A stretch of DNA of 64,000 nucleotides from Nemophila menziesii (Eukaryota > Streptophyta > Magnoliopsida > Boraginales > Hydrophyllaceae). Of this stretch, positions 11,128 to 23,017 are shown piece by piece. The position numbers were made by a program, and so were the translations under genes. Each line of letters begins with the position of its first letter. The stretch's first letter is position 1. The stretch lies in assembly GCA_029959085.1 (NCBI GenBank), contig JARWIR010000002.1, positions 43,892,233 to 43,956,232 on the forward strand. Reading direction: 5' to 3'. The notes under the pieces were generated by a model, which was given only the letters and a program-made list of their open reading frames with translations, did no database searches and had not been told where the DNA came from.

Positions 11128-11520
11128 ACTTATAAAATTTTTGCTTTGTTACTTACATATAGACTTAGGATTATTATGGATGCTATCATCTCTCCTAATT
11201 ACGAGGTTTTTGTTAAAAGTGGAGTAACTAAGAAAAACATGTTGAGATATCTTTCTTTTTGAAAAAAAAGTAGAAATCACACAAACATTTTGTGGCGGTT
11301 AAACTTGATATTTCTAAAGCATATAAACATGCATATACGGAATTTCTTCGAAAAATGGGTATCCATAAGAGATTGATTCAATGGATCATTGAATGTATTT
11401 CAACTTTCTCTTATGAGATATATTTCTATTGGAGCTTCTTCGATGTACCAATCCTTCAAATAGTATTCTCCTTTCGTTGTTGACAGAATACAGAATCCCA
11501 GATAGGTCTTATTAATTTTG
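11128..11520 (+). mobile_element. Degenerate LINE reverse transcriptase fragment, unit A, older copy
   Basis: It has the same segment order as 8386-8752, but here the first catalytic block is still readable as AVKLDISKAYKHAYTEFLRK, followed by HKRLIQWIIECISTFSYE. The segment between ISPN (11197) and VKLD is retained. The aspartate that normally follows KAY is lysine, and the GIRQG block has become QIVFSFRC and ends at a stop. It is non-functional. The unit E equivalent is 52326-52720. Confidence 0.75.
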
Positions 11521-12330
11521 AATGCAAGACTGAAAATATTTTGGGGCCTAAAATTGCAAAAAACAATTGGTGGGCCGAAAGGTGTGATAAATAAACTAAT
11601 AAAAAAAAGTACACACACCTACGGAAATCCACTAGAAACTCTTTGCAAGTGCACCTATCGTTGGCAAGTAATAGTTAGATAAGTTAGAGTTCATTCTTAG
11701 GGATTTAAGTAGTTATTTCAACTTCGTGTTCAATATTAGAATAAATGTTTTAAATGTTTTAATTAAAAAAATAAGAAATTAGAGTGTTTTTTTTCTAATT
11801 AAACAATTCATAAGAAATATTATACAAAAAAGATAATATTTAAGGAAATACAAGTATGAGGCTCATTTGTTGATTAATGATTCCTAAGAATAAGGGTGAA
11901 TTGGTAATTTAACAATTGTCGTGATTCAATTATCTTCTTAAATGCCATCAGGGTAAATTGACTACTAGTCTACGGTACTAGTGACCTCGTCAAAGTGACA
12001 TTACAATACTTTCAAACGATTGACTGTGTAAACCCTAATTACTACGTGGCTAGTCAAGACCTTCATGTTCACTAGCGCACACTACAATATGGGTAATATT
12101 ATCACAAACATATAGTCACTCGAAATTAGTTAAAAACAAAATCAATTAAATAATATAATCTCAAATTCAATTAAAATAGAAAAGCAATAATAATTGTTAA
12201 TATAATTACACTCCTAATAGAAAAATTGTGCATATTTAACTTTGGAATAAATACGTTAAAAATAAATCATTGACAAAAGGAATCTAATACTAATTTACCA
12301 AAGAATAGAAATGGAGAAGTGTAAAATTGA
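11521..12330. repeat. Older diverged M6 copy, unit A
   Basis: Contains GCAAGTGCACCTATCGTTGG and CTACGGTACTAGTGACCTCG, matching 8753-9401 with many differences. It runs on through AATATGGGTAATATTAT into M7. No gene was seen. Confidence 0.7.
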
Positions 12331-13289
12331 TCCAACGAAGCTCTAGTTCTTGATTCTTTCTACTCTAGATCCTTTGGAATACTTCTATGATGAATTATAC
12401 AATGAATATTAAGTCTTTTTCATGTTAGATGTCATGATACTTCTTTCAACATATTTTTGTCAATACTTTTCCTTCATCTCGGAAAAGCGTTACAGTAAAA
12501 ACAAGTGATTTATCATCAAAAGGACAACTACATAGTTTCAAAAACCCGCTCAATATTGTTCTCCATAATCGTATCTCACCACCCAAAAATTAAACTCTAA
12601 AACGACTTTCTTAGCATCACGATTCGAGTGCGGGTCATATGGAAAAGGTTTATAATCCAATAAGTAAGACTTGTAATGTGGCTAATAAAAAGCTTTAGAA
12701 ATACTAGAAGGGACTAAGACGGATAATAAAAAAATTAAATTTGGACAGCAAACTAAAAGGCAATGAATGTCTTAGGTAAGAACCGACTTAATATCTTTCT
12801 AAACTATACAATTTTGTTACTTTATAACCTCTAGAACGTTCATTAATTGGGATTTATCAACTAGCTCATATCTCATGGTCGACCCCGCTAAAGACTCCCT
12901 AAGATCAAACTCACTTCTTCCGCATTGCTTACTAATCTTAAGGTGTGTTTTTTCTGGTTCATATATCAAAAATACAATATAACTAGTTTCCAACAGATTA
13001 CTTCTATATCATTTACACACTAAATTTTATGCTTTTAGGCCATTAAACACATTCTACGTCTCATTCCATCTCTTAAAAAAACATTTTTTTCTAAGAAGAC
13101 AATGAATCAAATAAGAATGGAGATGAGAGACAAACGATACAAAAAATTTCAATTATCAAAAAATTAAATTATATATTAAAAGCTAACACTTTAAATTATT
13201 AGATAAATATATGTCACTAGATATAAATATGATACTAATGTTATGTATTTGTTTAATATCTTTTAATACAAATAAATAAATATTATATC
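12331..13289. repeat. M7 module, unit A
   Basis: Contains GATTCGAGTGCGGGTCATAT (12623) and CAATATAACTAGTTTCCAAC, also found at 18070, 28130, 30566, 42966, 53580, 61409 and 63631. No coding potential was seen. Confidence 0.8.
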
Positions 13290-13466
13290 CAAAGGATTGA
13301 TGAAATGTGGTGTTTTTACGAATTGTATATTAGGCTTGACGTATATCTAATATCAAACCCTAATAATTTATTTTTTGATTTAAGCCGTTATTGTTCTTTT
13401 TCCTCCTCCTCTTTAATCTACTTATTTCGCCATTCTCTGTTTTGTCTTATCTCTCTCTTTTGTATT
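13290..13466 (+). promoter_or_regulatory. M8 leader-like region of F-box unit A, 3' part lost
   Basis: AAACCCTAATA is followed by CT-rich tracts (TTCCTCCTCCTCTTTAATCT, CTCTCTCTTTTGTATT), as at plant transcription starts. In units B, C and D an ATG with FPPSSSPSRSY or a similar run follows. Here a MITE replaces that part. A promoter role for the F-box gene about 1.3 kb downstream is an inference. Confidence 0.35.
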
Positions 13467-13614
13467 TTCCATCCAATATTAGATGGTCTAATATTTACAT
13501 CACCTCCATTGATCATTAAAACAAAACACATGTCATTAGATAAGTTTTTTATTTTTGTAAGTTTAAAACATGAGGTATGTGTATGAATATAATTGGTGTA
13601 GGATCATCCTGGAT
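13467..13614. mobile_element. MITE, unit A copy
   Basis: Begins TTCCATCCAATATTAGATGG and ends near CATCCTGGAT. The unit E copy (54731-54890) keeps the intact inner palindrome and an extra GGAAGAATTTTC at the right end, which is deleted here. It is related to the smaller element at 31381. It replaces about 110 bases of the leader region relative to units B-D. Confidence 0.6.
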
Positions 13615-13878
13615 CCTCTTTGTAAATAGATAATTGTTATTCAAAATTTATTTATTCTATCGGAATTAATTTCTTCTTATTTAAGATAGTTACTATAGGA
13701 TCTTTTATTTGTTAGCACAAATTTACAAAATGATTTTGAGTATAATTAGAAAAGTTTGTGGATATTGATTCTTTTGATATTAATATTGCTTAATTAATTT
13801 TTTTTGTTATTTAATTTGTGACTAAAAACACTGTTTAATATATTATATGCATAATTATATTGTATTAGAAATTTATTG

Positions 13879-13933
<55 letters not shown>

Positions 13934-14763
13934 AACAATATAATTTACCCTTATGAGCACAGAAATATTATGGTTGAGTTATATATTTTTTTAATCGGTA
14001 GATAAATAATATGTATTTATTTTTTCTCTATGCTTTATATTTGTCAATCATCCAAATATCAATTTATATTTTTTGAACCATAACAAAAATTATTACCTAA
14101 GAATTCTCCTTGAATTGAACTGATTACTAACCTTGTTGATTAAATTCATACCATTTTTTTAATAATGAATAAATACATATAGAAAGTACGCATCTACGAG
14201 GTAGTCTCAAATTGTATATAGTAAAATCTGCTCTAACTATTACATCATGACATTGGTCCTAGCATGAGTTGTGAATTATTTACACTAAATAAAATGATAT
14301 CTTCTTCCAATAATTTTTTTTTCATCCTATATTTTGTTACTATTGACAAATAAAATTTGTAGAAGGATAGAAAAATTGGATTTTTTTTAGAGGTCAACTA
14401 AGTTTACATATTTTTGGTTTTTGGATAGCAATGTCAGATTTGTTTCTTTCTCTACAATCTGTTAATTTATTTATCAACATAGTTTACTTAAGTTGAGTTA
14501 TAAATATATAAAACTGAATCTTTTGAAACTGAAAGAAATTCTTAAAAGATAATGGATATACATATTTAGAATTTCTAATTTGGGGATGAAGACTTTATTT
14601 GCAATTTGAACAAATGTGCATTCTATTCAAATATTTTTTTTACATTGATATGTTTGAAATTCTTTTTTGGAAAAAACAATAAAATTTTCTATAATTATGA
14701 AACAATATATTTATTAATCTATAGATGGTCCTTATTATTACTCACTGCTAACCCATATTAAAA
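13615..14763. other. Region upstream of F-box copy 1
   Basis: Conserved by position in all five units (19111, 31791, 43561, 54891). It contains a long AT microsatellite and GGTCCTAGCATGAGTTGTGA. No reading frame or recognisable gene is present. Confidence 0.6.
13882..13931. repeat. (AT)25 microsatellite
   Basis: An uninterrupted AT dinucleotide run. The unit E counterpart (55157-55206) has a TG interruption, while units B, C and D have only a few repeats, so expansion occurred in the A/E lineage. Confidence 0.95.
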
Positions 14764-15460
14764 ATGGTTAGAAGTAAAGGAAGTGCAGAACCTTCTCAAA
14801 TGACACCATTGATGATTTCATGGATGGGGAAATTAAATTATTATCTTCTTCCAGAAGACATCTTCGACAATATGGTAATCTCTGTTAAATCTTGGTGTTC
14901 TCTGATCTCATCGGCTCGATTCATCATAATTCAAATCTACCAACAATTCCACCTACAATGTCAACCCTTATTACTCAAATTCTATATGATTTTAGCTCCT
15001 TAGTGAATGCTAAAAAGTTTATTGATTTATAAATAATTTATTCCATTTTAAATTCACTATTAATGACTTGTTTTGTGTATCTTTGAGGTTAGGTCAGGTA
15101 CATATATAACTTTAAACCCTTCTTTGAAAAAGTTCTATATATTGTGGTTACCTGATATAACGACAATTGGGGTGTCGCTATACTTATGGGTTCAGGTATG
15201 ATGAAGTAAATGAAGATTATAAAGTTGTATTACTTGTTGGTGGTCCTGTAGATTATACTGAGACAAAGATTTATAATATAAATCATAATTTTTGGAGAAC
15301 ATTGAAGAGTTGTCCAAATGAAAACATTTACAGTATGGTAAATGGTCGTTTAGTCTCCAGAAAACTTCATTGTCCAACATGTTTGCAGGGGCCAATGGGA
15401 GAAGACACTTTGAAGTATAATTTTGAGAAGATTATGTTGATTGAGCATAAACAATCTTAA
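14764..15460 (+). pseudogene. F-box/FBA protein pseudogene, copy 1
   Basis: A remnant of a plant F-box protein with an FBA (F-box associated, type 1) domain. The family supplies substrate-binding subunits of SCF ubiquitin ligases. The first piece (14764-15003, ATG start) has LPEDIFDN then KSWCSLISSARFI, but the central helix of the F-box (compare [17 protein letters not shown] in copy 3) is deleted, as is the following basic stretch. After stops and a shift, the second piece (15167-15460) carries the FBA blade GFRYDEVNEDYKVVLLVGG, then NFWRTLKSCPNEN and KLHCPTCLQGPMGED. It ends about 100 codons short of a usual FBA domain. Loss of the SKP1-binding core makes it non-functional. Copy 5 (56038) shares both deletions. 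Confidence 0.85.
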
Positions 15461-16585
15461 GACAATTTTTAAAGATTTTCAGAGGATTATGGTGATGCCC
15501 AAAACAATTCATTGCCTCATTTTGCCAACCAGAACATCGTCACTAGCAACAACAGGTTAAATATGGTTGTTTGAAATATTTAAGGTCGATAGTTGTTCTA
15601 GTTGTTAATTTAGAGCAAAAGACTCTTCAATATAATAAATATATATAAGTTTAAATTTTGATATATTTTTAGTTTATTTTTCGTATTGTTCTCATCATTT
15701 GTCATTGATCAGTACACTACAATTATAAATACTATAAATACATAGTTAGTAAAATATTTTTAAAACTTTGGAAAGACAGGATATATTTAACTATACAGGG
15801 ACCTCTAGTCAACTTAAATCTCTTTTACCAAGGGACCTATAAGATAAATAGATATAAATATGTATATTGTTTCATTTATTTAAAATAAATATTACAATAA
15901 CCAAACTATTACATTTCTTTAAAATATAGGAGGCAATTGAAATCAATATGAAAGACAAGATGAAAAACAAACACATATTACACTATTTATAATATAACAA
16001 GACCATCTCACAATGTTAAAACATAAATTAAGATGTTAAATTTACACATATATAACTTGAGAACATTTATTAGAGTTTTTAAGATATTACTAAATAATTA
16101 CACTACATGAATTTTAGGTTCTCAAATTTTTTTAGCAAATTCAGTTACAAAACAATAAATTTTGTCAAATATCACCATATATAAAATTAATAAATATCAT
16201 ATAAAATATCACTGTAGTGCGATAAGAATTTAGACGAGGTTTAAATAAGAATTTAGACAAGGTTTAAATTACATACAGGTTTGTACATGTGCTCATTATT
16301 GCAGAGTTGTTCTACAACATCACTATATAGTTTTTGGAAAGTAGGGACCTACTAAATATAAATTGATTCCAAATTTTATCCAATACTTTGACTATAATTT
16401 TGGCTAAAATTTTAGCTTTAATTTTTAAATTTGGCTCTAAAAATATCTCTTCCATATAATGAGCCCAATATTATATTAACATACATTTTTTGCTAATAAA
16501 TATATATATATATTAATATTTAAAATATTAAATTAAATATTTTTCATTATCATATAATGAATATAAGCAATAGGAATAAGCAAGC
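15461..16585. repeat. M1 module after F-box copy 1
   Basis: The F-box 3' flank, with GGGACCTCTAGTCAACTTA at 15800 and the M1 landmark at 15929. Relative to unit F it lacks about 190 bases after GTTGTTCTACAAC (16305-16318). No gene was seen. Confidence 0.8.
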
Positions 16586-18060
16586 TTATCATGCTCGTAC
16601 GTGTGAGACCATGTAAGTTCAATGTTAAACTAGTAACAATTAATCTAATTAATCATAAATCAAGTTTGGCATCTGGAAACACTTCTCAAAAACCGGATAT
16701 CACGATTTATCATTTTTATAAAGAACAGATTTAAAAATAATGCATGTACTCCTCTTATCATTACCGTTCCGGATTATCCTAACATATGTTATAACTTCAA
16801 ATCCTATCAAATAATCAACAAAGTCACACGTCGAGTATCACTAATTAATTAATAGCCTAAGAAATACCTTTCCTAATTCATTTTATCACCATAATTTTAT
16901 ACAATACTTATAATCTTATGATTTTGTATAGCTTAGACTCTTTACATATATTTGATAGATTCCATCACAACTCACCGTTAGTTACAAAAGTGATTAGTTA
17001 TGTCCAATATTCTTCCGACTAGCATTTGGACAAACCAGGAGTCCAATAACTAAACACAACAAGTAAACAAGCAACACAACAAGTACACAAGTAACTATAG
17101 AGATGATACTGTGTTAAAGGATTTCCAAGAATTTACGTCCTTATAGAGATTAACCTACTTAACAATTCAACATGAATAACCATTAGGAATTTATTGCGTT
17201 GGTTGGTTTGATAATCACATATCTATGTACATTATCTATATACCTAACTAGATTAACGAGAACTATTGATATTAATCCAATAAATATGTGTTAGCTACAT
17301 ATTAATCTATTTGGATCATCAAGGTCCTAACTCGATCATCCTATGATTATGAAAAATTCAAATAAAGTCCTATGGGATATATTCTATTTATCATAACTCC
17401 TAATTATATCTAGATTGTAACATAAATAGTGATCTACAAGTATAATATATAGCCAATAAAATAAATGCATGACACATTTATAGAAGAAAACAAGTCCTTT
17501 ATTTAAATATAAAGTAACTCATTACAATGTAATTCATCACTATTGTCTAATCTATAAAGAGACGATATGGTATAGGGCTAATTCTAACAAAAAAACATTA
17601 AACACTTGACAAGAAAATTACAAAATGATAAAATTGAAAATCAAATCAAAAAACTAATCACTATCTATTTTTATTTTTTAGAATCAGAGAGGAGAGAAGA
17701 TGGTGTGATAATCATTTAATAATCGCATGATGGATCACAACAATAGAGGATTTGCGCTTCGTTGATCATAAGTGTCTCATGAGATGAATCTAAAAGACGC
17801 TTTGGGAAATGCTATCATCTTTTAACACTTTCATGTTCATATTTTATTTTCATTTTCAGACACCTTCGTTCTTATATACATTTTTCGAAGATAGTTTATT
17901 GTGAAGGGGGTTTGAACCAGCACTTCAATCCACTTCCTTGAACAAAGACATATCTTAGGCTGAATATGGTGAAGTCGATTAGAACATCTTTTAACACAGA
18001 AAACATTGAACTAATGTAAATTATCCACACAAATATTATTTTATTGGAATGTAATTTTAT
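16586..18060. repeat. M2-M3 modules, unit B
   Basis: Carries the M2 landmark TCATGCTCGTACGTGTGAGA at 16589 and the M3 landmark ATCGCATGATGGATCACA at about 17722. It is nearly identical to unit F (58058-59520), including TAGAGGATTT and AAATGCTATCATCTTTTAAC. M3 ends abruptly at AATTTTATCCACAC. Confidence 0.85.
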
Positions 18061-18879
18061 CCACACAATAAAAACAAGTGATTTACGATGAAAAGCATAA
18101 TTACATAGCTTTAAAAACCCACCCAATAATTTTTTCCATGATCTTATCCAACCACCCCTAAATCAAGCTCCAAACGACTGTCTTAGCATCAAGATTCGAG
18201 TGTGAATCATATTGAAAAGTCCTATAATCTAATAAGTCTGGCTTTTAACGTGGCTAATAATAAGTTTTAGAAAGACTTGAAGAGGCTGAGATGGATAATA
18301 ATAAAACAAATTTGTATAACAAGTTAAAAGGAAACATAGGTCTTATCTAAGAACCGCCTTAATCACTTTTTAAATTACACAATTTCGTTACTTTATCACC
18401 TCTAGCATGTCGATTAATTGGTTTTTATCAATGGTCTACCCACCCCTCAAGATTCCCTAAGGTCAATTTACTTCTACCATATTCCTTACTAATCATTTCT
18501 TTACTATTAAGGTGAGTTTTTCTTGTTCATATTTCAAAAAATACAATATAACTAGTTCCTAAACACATTACTTCTATATCATCTACTCATTAAATTTTAT
18601 GTTTTTCGGCCAATAAACACATTTTACATCTCATTCCATCTCAATTAAAATTATTTTTTCCTAAAAAGAATGTAAATCACATAAAAATGGAGATGATAGA
18701 CAAAAATACGAAAGTTTCAATTATGAAAAAATTATATATCAAAAAAAATTAATATTTTAAATTATTTTATAAATATATGTCACTAAAGCTAAATATGATA
18801 CTAATGTTATGTATTTGTTAAATGTCTAATAATACAAACCAAAAAGATATTGTATCGAACGATTGATAACACGTGGTAT
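18061..18879. repeat. M7 module, unit B, joined directly to M3
   Basis: AAAACAAGTGATTTACGATG at about 18070 matches unit F at 63720, and the match runs to the window end (18360 against 64000). M4, M5, M6 and the insert seen in unit F between 59530 and 63715 are absent, so about 4.2 kb is deleted here or was gained in F. Confidence 0.8.
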
Positions 18880-19110
18880 TTTTAAGATTTGTAGATCAGG
18901 CTTGCTTTATACCTAATATCAAACCCTAATTCTTGATTTTTTTCATTTAAGCTGTCATTGTCTTTTTTTACTCCTCCTATTTAATCTACTTAATTCACCA
19001 ATCTCTCTATTGTATTATGTTTCCTCCATCATCATCGCCATCAAGATCTTATGTCTACAAGTTAAGTGTGCATCTATGTTTTTTAAGATCGATGCTCATT
19101 ATATTTCAAG
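18880..19110 (+). promoter_or_regulatory. M8 leader-like region, unit B
   Basis: AAACCCTAATTC and CT-rich tracts precede an ATG at 19017 that begins FPPSSSPSRSYVYKLSV. The same short peptide start is kept in unit C (31697, FSPSSSPSRSY) and is damaged in unit D. It may be the start of a small first exon or simply leader sequence. It runs out of recognisable coding within about 30 codons. Confidence 0.3.
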
Positions 19111-20329
19111 TAAGGTTCAATTTTATTAATCATCGTTCTTTTAAAATTGATAATTGTTATTCAAATTTTATTTTGTCTATCAAAAATTATTTCTTCTCCT
19201 TTAATATAGATAATATAGGATCTTTCTTTGTTAACACAAATTTACAAAATGATTTTGAGTTATAATTAAAAAGTTTATGGATATTGATTCTTTTTATATT
19301 AATATTGCTTAATTAAATTTTTTGTTATATAATTTGTGACTGAAAAACTCTATTAAACATATCTTATGTATAATGATATTGTATGAGAAATTTATTGATA
19401 AGATATATATTTAATGAAGAATATGATTTACCCTTATGAGCATAAAAATATTGTGGTTGATTTATATTTTATATTTTAATCGATAATAAATAAAATATAT
19501 TTAAGTTTTCTCTATGCATTATATTTTTAAATTATGCAAATATCAATTTATATTTTGTGAATCATCACCTAAATTCTTACCTAAAGATTCATATACCTTG
19601 AATTGATTTGATTACTAAGCTTGTTGATTAGATTCATTATGAATATTTTACTTTGGAAAGGTTAACATTTCATACTGATTTTCTAATAACGAATCAATAC
19701 ATAGAGAATGTACTATAAGAGGTAGTTTCAAGCTGCACATAGTAATAGCCCTCCAACTAGTAAGCTGCACATAGTAAAATGCCCTCCAACTAGTACACCA
19801 TGGCCTTGGTCCTAGTATGAGTTGTAAAACATTTACACTAAATTAAATGATATCTTCTTCCAATAAAAATTTTTTCCATCCTATATTTTGTCACTATTGA
19901 CAAATGGAATTTGTAGAAGGATAGATGAATTTGATTTGTTTAGATGTCAACTAAGTTGACCTTTTCTTGGATTTTTTTATAGAAATGTCTGATTTATTTC
20001 CTTTCTCTACAAAGTGTTAGTTTATTTATTATCATAGTATCCTTAAATTGAGTTATAAAGATATAAAACTGAATCTTTTGAAGTTTAGAGAAATGCTTAC
20101 AAGATAATGGAAACACAAATCTGATATTTCAATTTCAAGTTTGGGGATAAAAATTTTATATGCAATTTTTACAGACGTGCTTTCTATTCCAAACTTTTTT
20201 TTAACATTGATATGTTTGAAAATTATTTCTAGGAAAAAAAATAAAATTGTATATAAGTAAGAAAAAATATATTTATTAATCTATGGATGGTCGTTTTTAT
20301 TACCCATTTCTAACCTTTATTAAAATTGG
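19111..20329. other. Region upstream of F-box copy 2
   Basis: Equivalent to 31791-32989. It contains a short tandem duplication (AAGCTGCACATAGTAA at about 19731 and 19762). Nothing else could be supported. Confidence 0.55.
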
Positions 20330-21093
20330 TTTGAAGTAAAGGAAGTGGAGAACCTTCTCAAGTGATTATATTCTTCCAGAAGACATCTTCGTCAATGAGG
20401 TTCTGTCAAGGCTACCCATGAGATCTCTATTAAAATTCAGGCATGTTTGCAAAGAATGGTGTTCTTTGATCTCAACGGATCGATTTATCGAAACTCACCT
20501 AATCAAGAACTCAAAATCCAACAATTATGCCAACCAAAAGGCGATTATACAAGGTATAGACTCATCTACTAATAATTTCACTTACTATGCCTACGCTTAT
20601 TAATCAAACTCTATAAGATTTTAGCTCCCCAATGAATGCTATAAAGTAAATTGATTTTTCCAATAATTGATTCCATTTTCAAGTCATGTGTCATTGCAAT
20701 TGGCTATTATAATGACTTGTTTTGTGTTTTTTCTGAGGTCAGGTATATATATAATTTTCAACCCTTCCTTGAAAAAGTTTCATAGATTGCGGTTACCTGA
20801 TAGACCACTAGGGTGTCGTTGGGGTTCGGGTATGATGAAGAAAATGATGATCATAAAGTCGTATTACTTGTTGGTGGCAATGTAAATTATACTAAGTCTA
20901 AGATTCACAATATAAAGAATAATTTTTGGAGAACATTGAAGAGCTGACCAAATGAGAACTATTACTGTATGGTAAATGGTCTTTATTCTTCGGAAAACTT
21001 CACTGTCCAACAAGTTTGGAGGGGCCAATGGGAGAAGACACTTTGAAGTCTCATTTTGAGAAGTTTATGTTAATTACGCATAAACAATCTTAA
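20330..21093 (+). pseudogene. F-box/FBA protein pseudogene, copy 2
   Basis: The full F-box is readable: [20 protein letters not shown] then [20 protein letters not shown]. The original ATG is lost (ATTGG) and about 37 bases between the N-terminal SGEPSQV segment and ILPED are deleted, which shifts the frame. The first readable piece stops at 20603. Further on, YIIFNPSLKKFHRLRLPDRP (20750-20815) begins the FBA domain, then GFGYDEENDDHKVVLLVGG appears in another frame, and LKS is followed by a TGA (20944). Copy 2 groups with copy 3 (GGNVNYT) and not with copies 1, 4 and 5 (GGPVDY). Confidence 0.85.
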
Positions 21094-23017
21094 GATAATT
21101 TTTAATAAGTTTCTATGGTGATACCCAAAACAATTCATTGCCTTGTTTTGCCGACCAGAACATACTCACTAGCTACGACCGATTATGTATGGTTATTTGG
21201 AATATTTATGGTCAATAGTTATTCTAGTTGTTAATTAGGAGCAAAAGACTCTTCAATTTAATTAATATATATAAGTTTAAATCTTGATATATTTTTTTTA
21301 TATTTTTGTATTGTTCTTTTCATTTGGCACTGATCAGTATGCTACAATTATAAATACTATAAATATATAGCTAGTTAAATATTTTTTTTAACTTTTGGAA
21401 AGACATGATATATTTAACTATACAGGGACCTATTGTCGACTTACCTCCCTTTTACCAAGGGACCTATAAGATAAAAAGATATACATATCTATATTGATTT
21501 ACTTATTCAAAATTAATATTACAATAACCAGACTATTAAATTTTTTTTTAAATGTAGGAGGCAATTGAAATCAATATAAAAGACAAGACGAGAAACAAAC
21601 ATATCTTGCACTATTTATAATATAACATGATCATCTCACAATGTCAAAACATAAATTAAGAAGCTAAATTTACACATATATAACTTGAGAACATTTATTT
21701 GAGTTTTTAAGATATTACTAAATAAATTACACTCCTTGAATTTTAGGTTCTCAAATCTATTTAGCAAATTCAGTTAGAAAAAGATAAATTTTATCATATA
21801 TAACCATATACGAAATACTAAATAAAAAAATCATATAATATCAAATATCATTGTAGTGCAATAAGAATATAGGCGAGGTTTACATTACATTGTTGTAGAT
21901 TTATTCTGCAACTTCAAAAATATGAAGTCTATATGCTTTCCACAACGAATTATTGAATATTACTTCTTAATATACTCCTTGGGTTAAAAATTTTGAATGC
22001 ATGTTCTTAAATCTTTAGAAGAAACTAATTTCTTCACGTAAAGAAAAATTTTATAATTTTGTAGAGAATTGAGAAAAAAATTCTACTAAAATTATCTTTC
22101 TTTTTTATGAAATATTTTATCTTAAAAATATAATGATCAACATCACTATATAATTTTTTGGAAAGTAGGGACCTAGTAAATAAACTTTGATTCCAAATTT
22201 TATTTTATACTTTGACTCTAAATTTGGCTAAAATTTTAGCTTTAATTTTTAAATTTGGCTCCAAAAATATCTCTCCCTTAAAATGAGCCAAATATTATAC
22301 TAATATACAATTTTTTCTTATATATATATTTTCCTATTTAAAATATATTATTAAATATTTTTCACTATCATATAAGGAATATAAGTAATAGTCCTAATCA
22401 AGTTTATCATGCTTGTAAGTGTGAGACCATTTAAGTTCAATGTTAAGCTAGTAGCAATTAATCTAATCAATCACAAATCAATGTTGGTGTCTGGCAACAC
22501 TTCTCAAAAACTGGATAACATGATTTACCATTTTTATAAAGAACAAATTCAAAGATAATGCATGTACTCCTCTTATCGTTATAGTTCCGGATTATCCTAA
22601 AATACGGTATAATTGTCAAATCCTATTATAATTAACTACATCACACGTCTATTATCAATGATTAAAAAATATCCTAAGAAACACCTTTATTAATTCATTT
22701 TATCACCTTATCCAAGAATTTGATACAATCGTTATAATCTTATGACATTGTAAAGCTTAAACTCTTTACCTATATTTGATAGATTCCATCACGACTCGGC
22801 CTTAGTTACACAAGTGATTAGTTATGTCCAATATTCTTTGGACTAGAATTTGGAACCACCAGGAGTCTAGTATCTAAACATAACAAGTACAAAAGCAACT
22901 ATAGAGAAGATATCATGTAAAAGTATTTCAAAGAATTTACGCACTTATAGGGATTCACCTACCTAACAATTCAACATAATTAACCATTAGGAATCTCTGG
23001 CATTAGTCAGTTTGATC
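21094..23017. repeat. M1-M2 first copy, unit C (tandem duplication, left copy)
   Basis: Runs from the F-box flank through M2 (22408) and stops at GTCAGTTTGAT (23016), where it joins a second start of the ACTCCTTGAATTTT segment. The left copy's ATAAGGAATATAAGTAATAGT (about 22372) is the empty site that corresponds to the LINE target in unit D. Confidence 0.8.

Noticed and set aside
15192..15395. Minus-strand open stretches over the FBA pieces (also 44804 and 56466)
   Set aside because: They are shadows of the sense FBA reading frame.
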